From Desulfovibrio sp. (GTDB lineage: Bacteria; Desulfobacterota; Desulfovibrionia; Desulfovibrionales; Desulfovibrionaceae), in the NCBI GenBank assembly GCA_003512875.1, contig DONZ01000126.1, positions 1 through 41,030 of the forward strand: a stretch of 41,030 nt of DNA, given 5' to 3'. Positions within the stretch are counted from its first letter, which is position 1; every line of letters begins with the position of its first letter. Shown here one piece after another: positions 10,183 to 18,755 of the stretch. The notes under the pieces were generated by a model. The model did not search any database. It was not told where the DNA came from and saw only the letters and a list, made by a program, of their open reading frames with translations. A program made the translations under genes and the position numbers.

Positions 10183-10926
10183 ATGAATGAACTGTCAGCT
10201 TTTTTATATTTCTTCATAGGGCTTGCCGTAATTTTCGGAGGAATTTTAAGAGGCATTTCAGGTTTCGGCTTTTCTCTGACCCTTATTGTCGCTTTAACGT
10301 TCTTTCTGCCCCCTTTGCAAGCGACAGCCCTTATTTTCATTTGGGAAATTTCCGCCAGCATTCTGCACCTGCCCTTTGTTTGGAAACATGTGGACTGGAA
10401 CGCTTTAAAATGGCTTTGTGCGGGATGTGTTCTCGGTACGCCCCTCGGCGTTTATTCCCTCATCCTCATTCCGCCAACCCCCATGACAGTGCTTATCAAT
10501 GCGACAGTTATCGTTTTAAGTATCGTCATGCTCAGAGGCTATACGCTGAAAAGAAACCTCAATGCTTTTGAAATCATAGGAACCGGCACAATTTCCGGGA
10601 TTATCAACGGTGCGTCCGCAAATGGCGGACCGCCTGTCATTCTGCTTTTCTTCTCAAGCCCTGCCGGAGCGAATGTAGGACGAGCCTCGCTTATCGCCTA
10701 TTTTCTCTTTACGGACTGTTTCGCCTCTTCCGTTTTAGCAGCGCAAGGACTTATGGGCGTTGAAATCCTCATCACGGCGCTTTGCTACATTCCCTGCCTT
10801 GCCCTTGGAATTTGGATAGGCACAAAACTCTATCACAAAATAGACGAACAGAATTTCAAACGTTTTGTAATGATTTTGCTTATTGTCATTTCAGCCGTGG
10901 GCTGTGTCAAAGCGTTGCTGTCATGA
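10183..10926 (+). CDS. TauE/SafE-family anion (sulfite/organosulfonate) exporter
   Basis: A 247-residue inner-membrane protein with about seven to eight predicted helices and the family's repeated motif GxxxGxxSGFGFS (GGILRGISGFGFSLTL) and later SGIINGASANGGPPVILLF. The family exports sulfite, sulfoacetate or related anions; in sulfite-respiring or taurine-degrading bacteria it is commonly linked to sulfite efflux. The substrate here is inference. It is a single-gene unit, divergent from gtrB and ending in a shared terminator with yedF. The nearest purine-rich ribosome site (GGAA) is about 15 bases before the ATG, which is long. Confidence 0.85.
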   Translation: MNELSAFLYFFIGLAVIFGGILRGISGFGFSLTLIVALTFFLPPLQATALIFIWEISASILHLPFVWKHVDWNALKWLCAGCVLGTPLGVYSLILIPPTPMTVLINATVIVLSIVMLRGYTLKRNLNAFEIIGTGTISGIINGASANGGPPVILLFFSSPAGANVGRASLIAYFLFTDCFASSVLAAQGLMGVEILITALCYIPCLALGIWIGTKLYHKIDEQNFKRFVMILLIVISAVGCVKALLS

Positions 10927-10969
10927 ACACAGCCCGCCCGCTTGGCATTTTTTTATTCCAACCGTATAA

Positions 10970-10998
10970 AAAAAGGTTTCCTTTCGGAAACCTTTTTC
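10970..10998. terminator. Bidirectional intrinsic terminator between tauE-like and yedF
   Basis: Stem AAAGGTTTCC (10972-10981) with GGAAACCTTT (10986-10995), TTTC loop, A-run before and T-run after, so it can act on both convergent transcripts. Confidence 0.85.
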
Positions 10999-11034
10999 AT
11001 TTCGCAAAATATTCTTTTGCAAAACTTCCTTATT

Positions 11035-11715
11035 TTACGGACGGATGACTTTATCCGCCAAATCAAGGGTTGTGACAATATCGAGCATATTGGTCGTTTC
11101 GCCTATTTTCTTCTGCTCGACAAGCCCGAAATGGCTTAAGCACGTCCCGCAAACATTGATTTTTACGCCTTGCGCCGCAAGCTTTTTCAAATTTTCAAGA
11201 TTTTTCCCTTCCTGCGCAGCCAAACGCACCCCGCCGTTCACCATTATGATTTGCCAAACATTCATTTCCGGAAGGGTTGCCAAAAAATTCTCCATAAGCT
11301 TGGCTCCGAGTTCATCATCGCCATGTCCGAGCCTATCTGTCGCAAGAAGGACAACGGTTTTGTTTTTATTGTCATAACTCAGATAATCGGCATAACTTTC
11401 ACCATTTTTCAAAAACATGGGGTTTTTATTGAAAATTTCCGTATCTTTCAAAAAATGGGTCTTTTCAAAACCGGGAACAGGATCAGGTATTGTGCTGTCA
11501 ACCTGTTCAAGGAACAATTCAAAAAGGCTGTCCCCTTTTTTATCCACTTTGGAAACAACATACCCGTTATTGTTCGCATAGCGGGTTATATTTTCAACAG
11601 CGGGCTGATTATCCACAATAACGGTAAATTCCGACGGATTTTGTTTTTCAATCAATTCTCTGGTACGAAGCACAGGTTCCGGACAGGCAAGCCCTTTACA
11701 ATCTAGTTTCTGCAT
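11035..11715 (-). CDS. yedF: YedF-type sulfurtransferase-like protein (TusA domain plus DsrE-like domain)
   Basis: A 226-residue protein with two parts. Residues 1-75 are a TusA/SirA-like domain with the catalytic-type Cys11 in GLACPEPVL. Residues ~110-226 are a DsrE/peroxiredoxin-like domain containing VVLLATDRLGHGDDELG and the conserved cysteines of KINVCGTCL. This architecture is annotated as the 'selenium metabolism protein YedF' in many anaerobes, presumably carrying persulfide (or selenide) sulfur; the actual acceptor is unknown. No selD/selU is in view. GAGG is placed five bases before the ATG. It is the final gene of the long minus-strand run and follows der by about 25 bases. Confidence 0.87.
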   Translation of the reverse strand: MQKLDCKGLACPEPVLRTRELIEKQNPSEFTVIVDNQPAVENITRYANNNGYVVSKVDKKGDSLFELFLEQVDSTIPDPVPGFEKTHFLKDTEIFNKNPMFLKNGESYADYLSYDNKNKTVVLLATDRLGHGDDELGAKLMENFLATLPEMNVWQIIMVNGGVRLAAQEGKNLENLKKLAAQGVKINVCGTCLSHFGLVEQKKIGETTNMLDIVTTLDLADKVIRP

Positions 11716-11740
11716 AACAACCTCTTCAAAACTGTTTTTA

Positions 11741-13591
11741 TCATTTTTGCTTTTTCAATGCTTTTTTCAAAGAACGGCTTTGCGGCGAATTCGGATTTCG
11801 CAAAGCTGCCTTTATTGTCGTTCTTTTGCTCGGCTTCGCTTTCGCCTTGCCGGCGCCCGCTTTTTCCTGTTTCTCTTCCTTTGACTCAGCAGATTGGGTT
11901 TCCGCTTTCAATTCCGGCAAATCATTTTTCTTTTTGGAACCTTTCCCGCTGTTTTTGGTATGGGAAGAACGCAAATGCACGCGCATGGGCGCATGCTCGA
12001 TAGAAAATAAACGGCGGAGCGATTTTTCCAAATACCGCAAATACGATTCCCCGACCCTGTCCGCGTCGTTCACAAAAAAAACAAACGTCGGCGGTTCGCT
12101 TTCCGCTTGGGTCAAATAATAAAATTTGGGGCGCACACGCCGAACCACAGGGGGCTGATGTTTGGTCAAAACCATATCCATAGCCCGGTTGAGCTGTCCG
12201 GTGCTTACACGCACGCCGCATTCTTCCTTTATTTGTTCCGCCATGGGCAAAAGCATTTTCAAGCCGTAGCGGTTTTTGGCGGAAGTCGGCATGACAGGCA
12301 CATGCTGGCAAAACGCCAAGGTTTCGGAAAACTGTTTTTGCAGCGCTTTCCTCGCAGGAGCAGGCACCAAATCCATCTTATTCAAAATAATGAGAAAAGG
12401 CGTCTTACGCTCGTCAAGAAGTTCCACAAGCCTTTTATCCTGCGCCGTCAAACCTTGCAGGGCGTCAATCACCAAAAATGTCACATCCGCTTTGGTCGTG
12501 CTTTTTAAAGATGAATTAACAGAAAAACGCTCCACCGTATCAAAAATCTTCGAACGACGCCGGACTCCTGCCGTATCCACAAAAACATACTTTTTTCCGT
12601 TCCAAAGCAAAGGCACGTCAACGCTGTCCCGTGTAGTTCCCGCCAAATCGCTCACAATCATACGCTCTTTTCCCACAAAAGCGTTCAAAATAGAGGATTT
12701 TCCGGCATTAGGCCTGCCCAGCAGACAAATCTTCAAAGGACCCTGCTTTTGATTTTTTTCCCTTTGGAGCTGCGGCAAGTCCAAATCAATGTTCTCACTT
12801 TCTTCATCTTCGCCGCTCAAAGCAAATTCCTGCTCTGCTTCAACATCATTTCCTGACTGCAAAAATTCCACTTCGGCAAAATCGACAAGATAATCTTCCG
12901 GATTTTCATTTTCAAAACCGGTATCCGCATAATCGGTATTTTCTTCTTGATTTTCGGCATGATTTTCTTCTTTTAATGCCCGTTTATCCGCTTTGTTACC
13001 TTTTTTCCGGACAATTTCCTCATCTTCTTCCCGCAAAGCGATTTCTTCTTCGTCAAAATCCGGCAATTCGGGAAGCAAATCGACCATCAGACTTTCCAAA
13101 TACCGAATTTGATTGCCATGTTCGGCGGAAACCGCCACAAGAGGAAAACCGAGCACATGGAAATCGGAACACATCAGCTCTTCTTTTTCCATGCCGTCCA
13201 CTTTATTGACAATAAGCAAAACCGGCTTTCCAAGCTTGCGGATATAGGCTGCAATATGCTCGTCAAAAGGCATGAGCCCGTCGCGCCCGTCAACCACCAA
13301 ACAAATCGCACACGCTTCCTGCATGGCTTCTTCAGCCTGCCGCAAAATTTCCTTTTCAAAACCGCGTATGCCCTCGGGACCCTCCGCCACCTGCGAGTGG
13401 CTGTCAAGCGTGATTCCGCCTGTGTCAATCAAAACAAAAGGACGGTGGAACTTGCTTTTTACCGTACCTTCCATTCTGTCGCGCGTTATGCCCGCCCTGT
13501 CGTGGGTTATGGCGCGGTTGCTCCGGATAAGTCTATTGAAAAGGGTTGACTTGCCCACATTGGGACGACCCATTAAGACAATTTTATACAT
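11741..13591 (-). CDS. der: Ribosome-assembly GTPase Der (EngA) with an expanded acidic linker and basic tail
   Basis: Der has two tandem GTPase domains and a KH-like domain and promotes 50S subunit maturation. Here the first G domain spans 1-175 (P-loop GRPNVGKS at 8-15, DTGG, NKVD) and the second 285-460 (GRPNAGKS, DTAG, NKMD), with the KH-like domain at ~465-545. The protein is 616 residues, clearly longer than the usual 440-490. The excess is a ~105-residue, strongly acidic linker (178-283) and a ~70-residue lysine-rich C-terminal tail. I chose ATG at 13591: GAGG at 13600-13597 is five bases upstream of it and overlaps the alternative GTG at 13597. Confidence 0.94.
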   Translation of the reverse strand: MYKIVLMGRPNVGKSTLFNRLIRSNRAITHDRAGITRDRMEGTVKSKFHRPFVLIDTGGITLDSHSQVAEGPEGIRGFEKEILRQAEEAMQEACAICLVVDGRDGLMPFDEHIAAYIRKLGKPVLLIVNKVDGMEKEELMCSDFHVLGFPLVAVSAEHGNQIRYLESLMVDLLPELPDFDEEEIALREEDEEIVRKKGNKADKRALKEENHAENQEENTDYADTGFENENPEDYLVDFAEVEFLQSGNDVEAEQEFALSGEDEESENIDLDLPQLQREKNQKQGPLKICLLGRPNAGKSSILNAFVGKERMIVSDLAGTTRDSVDVPLLWNGKKYVFVDTAGVRRRSKIFDTVERFSVNSSLKSTTKADVTFLVIDALQGLTAQDKRLVELLDERKTPFLIILNKMDLVPAPARKALQKQFSETLAFCQHVPVMPTSAKNRYGLKMLLPMAEQIKEECGVRVSTGQLNRAMDMVLTKHQPPVVRRVRPKFYYLTQAESEPPTFVFFVNDADRVGESYLRYLEKSLRRLFSIEHAPMRVHLRSSHTKNSGKGSKKKNDLPELKAETQSAESKEEKQEKAGAGKAKAKPSKRTTIKAALRNPNSPQSRSLKKALKKQK

Positions 13592-13641
13592 ATACACCTC
13601 ATCGGGGGTGAAAATTATTTTAATAATAACATTCTGTTTTA

Positions 13642-13670
13642 GCTATATCTTTTTTTTATTCTTTTGTCTA
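13642..13670 (-). promoter_or_regulatory. Candidate sigma-70 promoter for der
   Basis: Minus strand: TAGACA (13670-13665), 17-base spacer, TATAGC (13647-13642), about 50 bases before the der start. Suggests der can be transcribed apart from the upstream genes. Confidence 0.4.
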
Positions 13671-13693
13671 TTCTTGAAAGAGATCAAAAATTT

Positions 13694-15889
13694 TCATTCA
13701 GCGCCTGGCAGGCTGCCCTGATATTTATCTTTTTGATTATGTAAAATCAAATACTTGCACGTATAGTAATAATCATCCGAAATCTGCCGCATTCGTTTTG
13801 CCAATTCCGGCAATTCCCCTGCCAGATTTTTACCGCTGTCTTCCGACATATCGTAAAGCGCATCGAAATCATGTGTTTTGTCACTTATATCGGAAACATG
13901 GGCATATTGATCTTTCAGTAATAAATTCACTCCCTCCGATGCAGCGATATAAACATAATTTCCGAAAGCCTCATCAAGTTTTTGACTGTATTCATACGTA
14001 TACGCGCCATTTTCTTCAATCGCTTCAAATTCACGGGGAATGAAAAGACCACCCGGCAATTTTTGCAGCATGGGAGAACCCAGCGTCGTATTCAAAAAGG
14101 AAAGCCCCGCAAGCATTGCCGCTGTCGGAAAAATATCCGCTTGGGAATGCAGGGCTGGATTGATTCCTGCCGGAATATGCTTAGGGCAATGGATAAAAAA
14201 CGGCGTATGCCAAAACTGGGCGCGCGCAGCCAAATATCCCTTATTCATGATGCTGTTGTATTCGATAGTGCCATGGTCGCCGAACAAAATAAAAACAGTG
14301 TCTTCATACCAATCGGTTTGTTCAGCCCGTTCAAAAAACTTTTTCAAAGCATGGTCCGCAAAACGCAAAGCCTGATATTCCGCTTCACTCGTAAAACCCC
14401 AGGCATCCAAAACTTCTTTGCCCGGGTTTGGCGCATATTCAAAACCTTCATTGTCATCGGGAATGGTAAAAGGCCTATGGTACCCCGCCGTCTGAATAAA
14501 GGCTATGAACGGCTTTTTGCTTTTATTCAAAACTCCCACGCTTTCCCGCAACAAAGCCAAATCGGAAACCCCCCACACATCGGAATTGGAAGCTTTCCAA
14601 TCGCTTTCTTCAAGTAACTGCAATTCCTCGATATTATTTTGAAAAATACCGCGGATATTTGCCCAGTTGGCATTTCCGCCAATCATATAATAGCGTTCAT
14701 ACCCTGCAAACTCATCAAAAAGAATATGCTGATCCACCATTTTCGGATTGCGCGAACTTGTCGAAGCCAAAAAATTCGTATCCGCAATGCCTGTCAGCGT
14801 TGAAAAAATACCGCGGGCAGTGGTTCTCGCATTGGCATAAAAATTAGGGTAATAAAGGGAAGTCGCCAATAATTTTTCCGTAAAGGGAGTGGGGTCGAGG
14901 GCATACTCCGCAGGGTATTCCTTATGGTCGGTGAATCCCGCCTTAGCACCTGTCCCATGGGGCAAACCGGCTTTAGGCGTTGTCCATGACTCCATCATGA
15001 CAATAACCACGTTCAAAGGCTTATCCGTTTTGTCACCCGCATAATACCGCGAAAAATCAACCGGCTTGTTCCGCTCAGGAAGACGCAGCAATTTTTTCAT
15101 GCGGGGAAACGCTTCGACAGCGTATTTTTCATCCGGAATGATGAAATCGACAGCGTCCCTTGTGTCAAACAGATTTTGCATCGGATTCAACGCAATTAAA
15201 GCAATATTCTTGTCCACACTGAAATATGCGTTGCTCCAGCGCAGGGGAAATAAATTGGAACTGATTTGCCCATACCCCAAAACAAACAGAAAAAGCAAAA
15301 TGCAGCAGCGCAAAAAAACGGCGAAACCTAAAGAAGTTCCGGCGCGTTTCCCTATGAATACGATATGTTTCTTCCTATGCACGGGCACGGCGGCATGCGC
15401 TGCAAAAACCCTGTTCCAAAACCCAAAATAAGCGATTGAAAGAATAAAAAAAGCGAGGCTTATCCAAATGACGGGATAGGACTGCCAAATCATGGCGAAA
15501 CCGATATCGGCTTCTTCAAGCAAATCAAGCAGCGTCAGATCCACCCGCTGATTGAGATAAAAATAAACTAAAATATCAATAAGATATACAAGCAAGTAAA
15601 CAAAAAACACCGCTGTCTGCCAAAAGCAGACGCAATACCTAAAAAAACGGTTTTCCGCAAGCAGCCGCTCTGAAAAAGGGATGATGAGGCACAAATTTGA
15701 TAAAAGCGTAAGAAAAACAACATAGCGCATATCAAATTTCAAACCGATATAAAGCCCCTCCAGAATGGCGTCATGATCCGTGATTTGAGGAGAAACAAAA
15801 TAAAATAAAATCAAACGGAAGCAGAAGAAAAGAAAAAGATGCGCCAGCAATAAAAACGCAATTAAAGGCAAAGGGGAAAATTTCCTCAT
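13694..15889 (-). CDS. LTA-synthase-like membrane-anchored phosphatase/sulfatase-superfamily transferase
   Basis: A 731-residue inner-membrane protein with five predicted N-terminal helices (to about residue 210) and a large periplasmic alkaline-phosphatase-superfamily domain. In that domain NVVIVMMESWTT supplies a metal ligand (Glu300), YANARTTARGIFSTLTG carries the expected threonine nucleophile (Thr356/357), and FILFGDHGTIE supplies Asp/His ligands. Relatives transfer phosphoglycerol or phosphoethanolamine to envelope glycans (LtaS, OpgB, EptA-like); the donor and acceptor cannot be decided here. The ATG at 15889 with GGAATACGGAT upstream is preferred to the TTG at 15916. It sits among recR, der and the Csd4-like gene. 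Confidence 0.82.
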   Translation of the reverse strand: MRKFSPLPLIAFLLLAHLFLFFCFRLILFYFVSPQITDHDAILEGLYIGLKFDMRYVVFLTLLSNLCLIIPFSERLLAENRFFRYCVCFWQTAVFFVYLLVYLIDILVYFYLNQRVDLTLLDLLEEADIGFAMIWQSYPVIWISLAFFILSIAYFGFWNRVFAAHAAVPVHRKKHIVFIGKRAGTSLGFAVFLRCCILLFLFVLGYGQISSNLFPLRWSNAYFSVDKNIALIALNPMQNLFDTRDAVDFIIPDEKYAVEAFPRMKKLLRLPERNKPVDFSRYYAGDKTDKPLNVVIVMMESWTTPKAGLPHGTGAKAGFTDHKEYPAEYALDPTPFTEKLLATSLYYPNFYANARTTARGIFSTLTGIADTNFLASTSSRNPKMVDQHILFDEFAGYERYYMIGGNANWANIRGIFQNNIEELQLLEESDWKASNSDVWGVSDLALLRESVGVLNKSKKPFIAFIQTAGYHRPFTIPDDNEGFEYAPNPGKEVLDAWGFTSEAEYQALRFADHALKKFFERAEQTDWYEDTVFILFGDHGTIEYNSIMNKGYLAARAQFWHTPFFIHCPKHIPAGINPALHSQADIFPTAAMLAGLSFLNTTLGSPMLQKLPGGLFIPREFEAIEENGAYTYEYSQKLDEAFGNYVYIAASEGVNLLLKDQYAHVSDISDKTHDFDALYDMSEDSGKNLAGELPELAKRMRQISDDYYYTCKYLILHNQKDKYQGSLPGAE

Positions 15890-15941
15890 ATCCGTATTCC
15901 TGTATGCAAAACACAAATCTTATTTTTCTGCGTCATCTTTT

Positions 15942-16547
15942 TTATAATTCCTGTCTGTATTGCAGAGATTGCCGTAATGTTTCCTTATCCATGAACTTCA
16001 CTTCCGCGCCCAAAGGAATGCCTTGGGCCAAGCGCGTCACTTTCATTGCCGGAAAACGCGCCGTCACTTTTTCACGCACATAAACGGCAGTCGCCTCAGC
16101 TTCCGCCGTAGCGCCCAAAGCAAGCACAAGTTCTTTCACGTCCCCCCTATCCAGCCTTTGCATAAGCTTATCCATTTCCAAATATTCATGCGAACGGCTG
16201 TCCAACGGCGAAAGCAAGCCCCCCAAGATGAAATATTTTCCTTTATAAAAGCCGCCCTCTTCAAGGGTCAGCATGCTGTCCCATTCCGAAACCAAACAAA
16301 GCATATCATCGGAACGCAAAGGGTCGGAGCAAATCGTGCAGGGGTCGACATCGGACAATGCCCCGCATTCACCGCATAAATGCAGATTTCCCCGCAGCTC
16401 GTAAATATTTTTGCCAAGACGCATGGTTTCGGCTTCCGGCCATTTCAATAACGTCATGGCGACACGCATGGCGGATTTCGGACCGAGACCGGGAAGTCTG
16501 GCTATTTGCTCGACAAGAATTTTCAAAGGTTCTGGGATTCTTTGCAT
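15942..16547 (-). CDS. recR: Recombination protein RecR
   Basis: RecR works with RecO (and RecF) to load RecA onto gapped DNA. The 201-residue protein has normal length: helix-hairpin-helix LPGLGPKSAMRVA (18-30), a four-cysteine zinc finger (Cys58, 61, 70, 73 in CGECGALSDVDPCTIC), then a Toprim domain (CLVSEWDSMLTLEEGG... GGLLSPLDS). The loop usually reading 'EEPxD' is 'SEWDS' here. AAAGGTG precedes the ATG. It lies between the Csd4-like gene and the LTA-synthase-like gene in one transcription direction, with gaps of about 10 and 50 bases. Confidence 0.95.
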   Translation of the reverse strand: MQRIPEPLKILVEQIARLPGLGPKSAMRVAMTLLKWPEAETMRLGKNIYELRGNLHLCGECGALSDVDPCTICSDPLRSDDMLCLVSEWDSMLTLEEGGFYKGKYFILGGLLSPLDSRSHEYLEMDKLMQRLDRGDVKELVLALGATAEAEATAVYVREKVTARFPAMKVTRLAQGIPLGAEVKFMDKETLRQSLQYRQEL

Positions 16548-16556
16548 ACGACACCT

Positions 16557-17933
16557 TTACTCCAAAGGAGAATATACCGGATTTTCCGGAAATTCCTGCA
16601 CATAATTCAAAACAAAGGTTCCTGTGTATTTTGCTCCGCAATATACTTCCAAACGATATTGATTTCCTTTCTTATCAAGCGAAAAACGCTTTTGAAAATC
16701 TTTTTTATAAATTTTTATTCCGCTTTCGTCACCGCGCGGACCGTTGCCCACGACAGCTCCGATAGCATTCAGGCGATACCCTTTTTGAGGAAGGATTTTC
16801 ACATATTCCTCTGCAAAAAGCATATCTCCGAACTTTGCGTCATAAACGTTTCCGTCAATTTCTATTTCCATACTTTCAAGCGAAGTGTCGCATTCAAGCC
16901 ATTCGACTTTAAAATTCGTCAAACGGTTGTTTCCGTAATAAACCTGCATCATATTCTTTTCAGCAAGGGCGGTTAATATGGGGCTGTTTCCCTTGACTCC
17001 GTAGTTTTTCCGCATGGGAAAAACCCCGATCTGCGAGGTTTTAATATCGTCCAGGGGCAAAATAAGCCTGTCATCCATAAATCCAAGGTAAATATCGGTA
17101 TTCAGCGCCTCGCCGATTCCCTCTATCGTCAAAGAAAAATCACGCGAAAATTCAATACCCGCTTCTTCAAAAAAAGCTTCTATCGCATGCAAATGGTAAT
17201 AAACCCTTCCTGGCGTGTTCACATTTTTTGTCGCTTCAATGCCAAAGGCGGGTTTTCCTTGACCGAGGGCGAACCAAGTCAATGACTTTTCCATTTCCTT
17301 ATCGCCTTTGGCGGTTTCCGTATTTTTCAGATGATAGGAATGCCCTTTTTCAAGCAAATTTTCATTCACTTTTGCCACGACCCTGCGGCCGATTTCGCCT
17401 AAATTGCCAAAAGGAATATCCTTGAACTCCTCTTGGTCGATAATGACGGAATTTCCCCAACGTTTGGGATTTTGCATTTCGTTCACGTAGATTGGGCTGT
17501 AAAAACCGCTGCCGTCGTGCAAATTTAAAATCAAATCGACTTCCGGAGAACGGATAAGCTCCTGCACGCGCCTCACTGCGCGGTAATCGGGATCATTCCT
17601 GCTGATTTTGGCGAATTTTCTGTTCATGTCCCCGAAAGAACCGCGATTTCTGTTGACAATGGAAAAAAAATTCAAATTGGGGATAATGGTCACATAACCG
17701 TTTTTAAATTCATAATGCGTTCCAAGAAGCGCGGCGGCGGAAAAGCCTCCGGGTTCATCCCCCTGTATGCCGCCGATAACCAGAATATGGGGAACGCTTT
17801 CCATTGTTGAACCGGCACTATGGCTACCCAGCTGCAAAACAGTGAAATCAAGGGGATGCGCCAAAACTTTTTTATAGGAAAAAGAAAGACAACACACTGC
17901 AACCATTAAACAAAGCAAGAACAGTTTCTTCAC
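16557..17933 (-). CDS. M99-family (Csd4/Pgp1-like) D,L-carboxypeptidase, cell-shape peptidoglycan hydrolase
   Basis: A 458-residue periplasmic protein with a signal peptide (about 1-25). It matches the M14-like M99 family: the zinc motif is Gln57-x-x-Glu60 (GGIQGDEPGG) instead of the usual His-x-x-Glu, with the third ligand His139 (LNLHDGSGF), an arginine at 97 (NRNRG) and a catalytic-type Glu233 (FGIEATK). As I recall the Helicobacter pylori Csd4 numbering (Gln46, Glu49, Arg86, His128, Glu222), all are offset by exactly 11. Two beta-rich domains follow the catalytic domain. Csd4/Pgp1 trims peptidoglycan tripeptides to dipeptides and gives helical shape. The start is GTG at 17933 with AGGA six bases upstream. 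Confidence 0.88.
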   Translation of the reverse strand: MKKLFLLCLMVAVCCLSFSYKKVLAHPLDFTVLQLGSHSAGSTMESVPHILVIGGIQGDEPGGFSAAALLGTHYEFKNGYVTIIPNLNFFSIVNRNRGSFGDMNRKFAKISRNDPDYRAVRRVQELIRSPEVDLILNLHDGSGFYSPIYVNEMQNPKRWGNSVIIDQEEFKDIPFGNLGEIGRRVVAKVNENLLEKGHSYHLKNTETAKGDKEMEKSLTWFALGQGKPAFGIEATKNVNTPGRVYYHLHAIEAFFEEAGIEFSRDFSLTIEGIGEALNTDIYLGFMDDRLILPLDDIKTSQIGVFPMRKNYGVKGNSPILTALAEKNMMQVYYGNNRLTNFKVEWLECDTSLESMEIEIDGNVYDAKFGDMLFAEEYVKILPQKGYRLNAIGAVVGNGPRGDESGIKIYKKDFQKRFSLDKKGNQYRLEVYCGAKYTGTFVLNYVQEFPENPVYSPLE

Positions 17934-17963
17934 AACACATCCTGAAAGCTGATTTTTTTTATA

Positions 17964-18755
17964 TTATCCTTTAAAATAACAAGGCGCAAGTTTTAGATAC
18001 CCCCCGAAATAAATTCCGTCTTTTTGCACGTCGGCGGCAACCGCGTATACTTCAACGCCGCAGGCATAGGCTTTTTGCAGTTTTTCGGCGTAGGCGCCGT
18101 CGATAAAATCCGCAGGCATGAAACAGGACGCGTCGGTCCTTTGCACCACATAAAACATTAACGCCCTGTCGCCCTGAGCTTTTAACCGCATAAGGGTATC
18201 CAAATGTTTTCGCCCCCGTTCGCTCACGGCATCAGGGAAAGCTGCCGCATCATATTCCGCCATGGAAACATTTTTGCATTCAATCCACAGTTTTTCAGTT
18301 TGGTTTTCGGAAAAAAGACAAGCGTCAAGACGGCTTTCACCGTTTTTCACTTCCATTCTTATTTGCCGGAAACCTCTTGCAAAAGGCAGCAAAGCATAAT
18401 CATACGACGGATTAAGCTCAAAAAGTTTTTGCAAAAAACGATTGGGAACAGAAGTATTCACTCCAAGCCACAAAGGCTTTTCATTTTCCTTGTTCAAATT
18501 AATCGCCTCAAGCGTATAAGCGAGTTTCCGTGCGGGATTACGGGCATGGGAAAGCAAAATGGAACGTCCTTTCCTAATCAGCCCGAGCATGGAACCCGTG
18601 TTGTTGGTATGGGCGAATCCGCTTTCATACCGCCCTGCCGCAAGCTGTTCCAAGCTGGTTTTTTCATCCGCAAATTCAATAAAGAAACGGCGTTCCCTTT
18701 GAATGAGCTTCGCCTCGAAAAGTTCCTCTTGGAAGGAAAGAACTTTGATCCGCAT
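17964..18755 (-). CDS. sfsA: SfsA-family protein (sugar fermentation stimulation protein / nuclease)
   Basis: A 263-residue protein of typical SfsA layout: an N-terminal OB-like part with HTNNTGSMLGL (family HxxNTGxM), HARNPARKLAYTLE, LWLGVNTSVPNRFLQKLF, then a restriction-endonuclease-like part with DACLFSENQTEKLWIECKNVS (D...ExK), FPDAVSERGRKHLDTLMRL and FYVVQRTDASCFMPA. The family was named for maltose-metabolism effects in E. coli, and later members were proposed to be DNA/RNA nucleases; the physiological role is uncertain. Its ATG directly abuts the stop of the hisC-cmk fusion (TAAATG), so translation is probably coupled. Confidence 0.9.
   Translation of the reverse strand: MRIKVLSFQEELFEAKLIQRERRFFIEFADEKTSLEQLAAGRYESGFAHTNNTGSMLGLIRKGRSILLSHARNPARKLAYTLEAINLNKENEKPLWLGVNTSVPNRFLQKLFELNPSYDYALLPFARGFRQIRMEVKNGESRLDACLFSENQTEKLWIECKNVSMAEYDAAAFPDAVSERGRKHLDTLMRLKAQGDRALMFYVVQRTDASCFMPADFIDGAYAEKLQKAYACGVEVYAVAADVQKDGIYFGGYLKLAPCYFKG

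Noticed and set aside
15890..15916. TTG start for the LTA-synthase-like protein
   Set aside because: No ribosome site; ATG 15889 has a suitable GGA-rich leader and starts at the first membrane helix.
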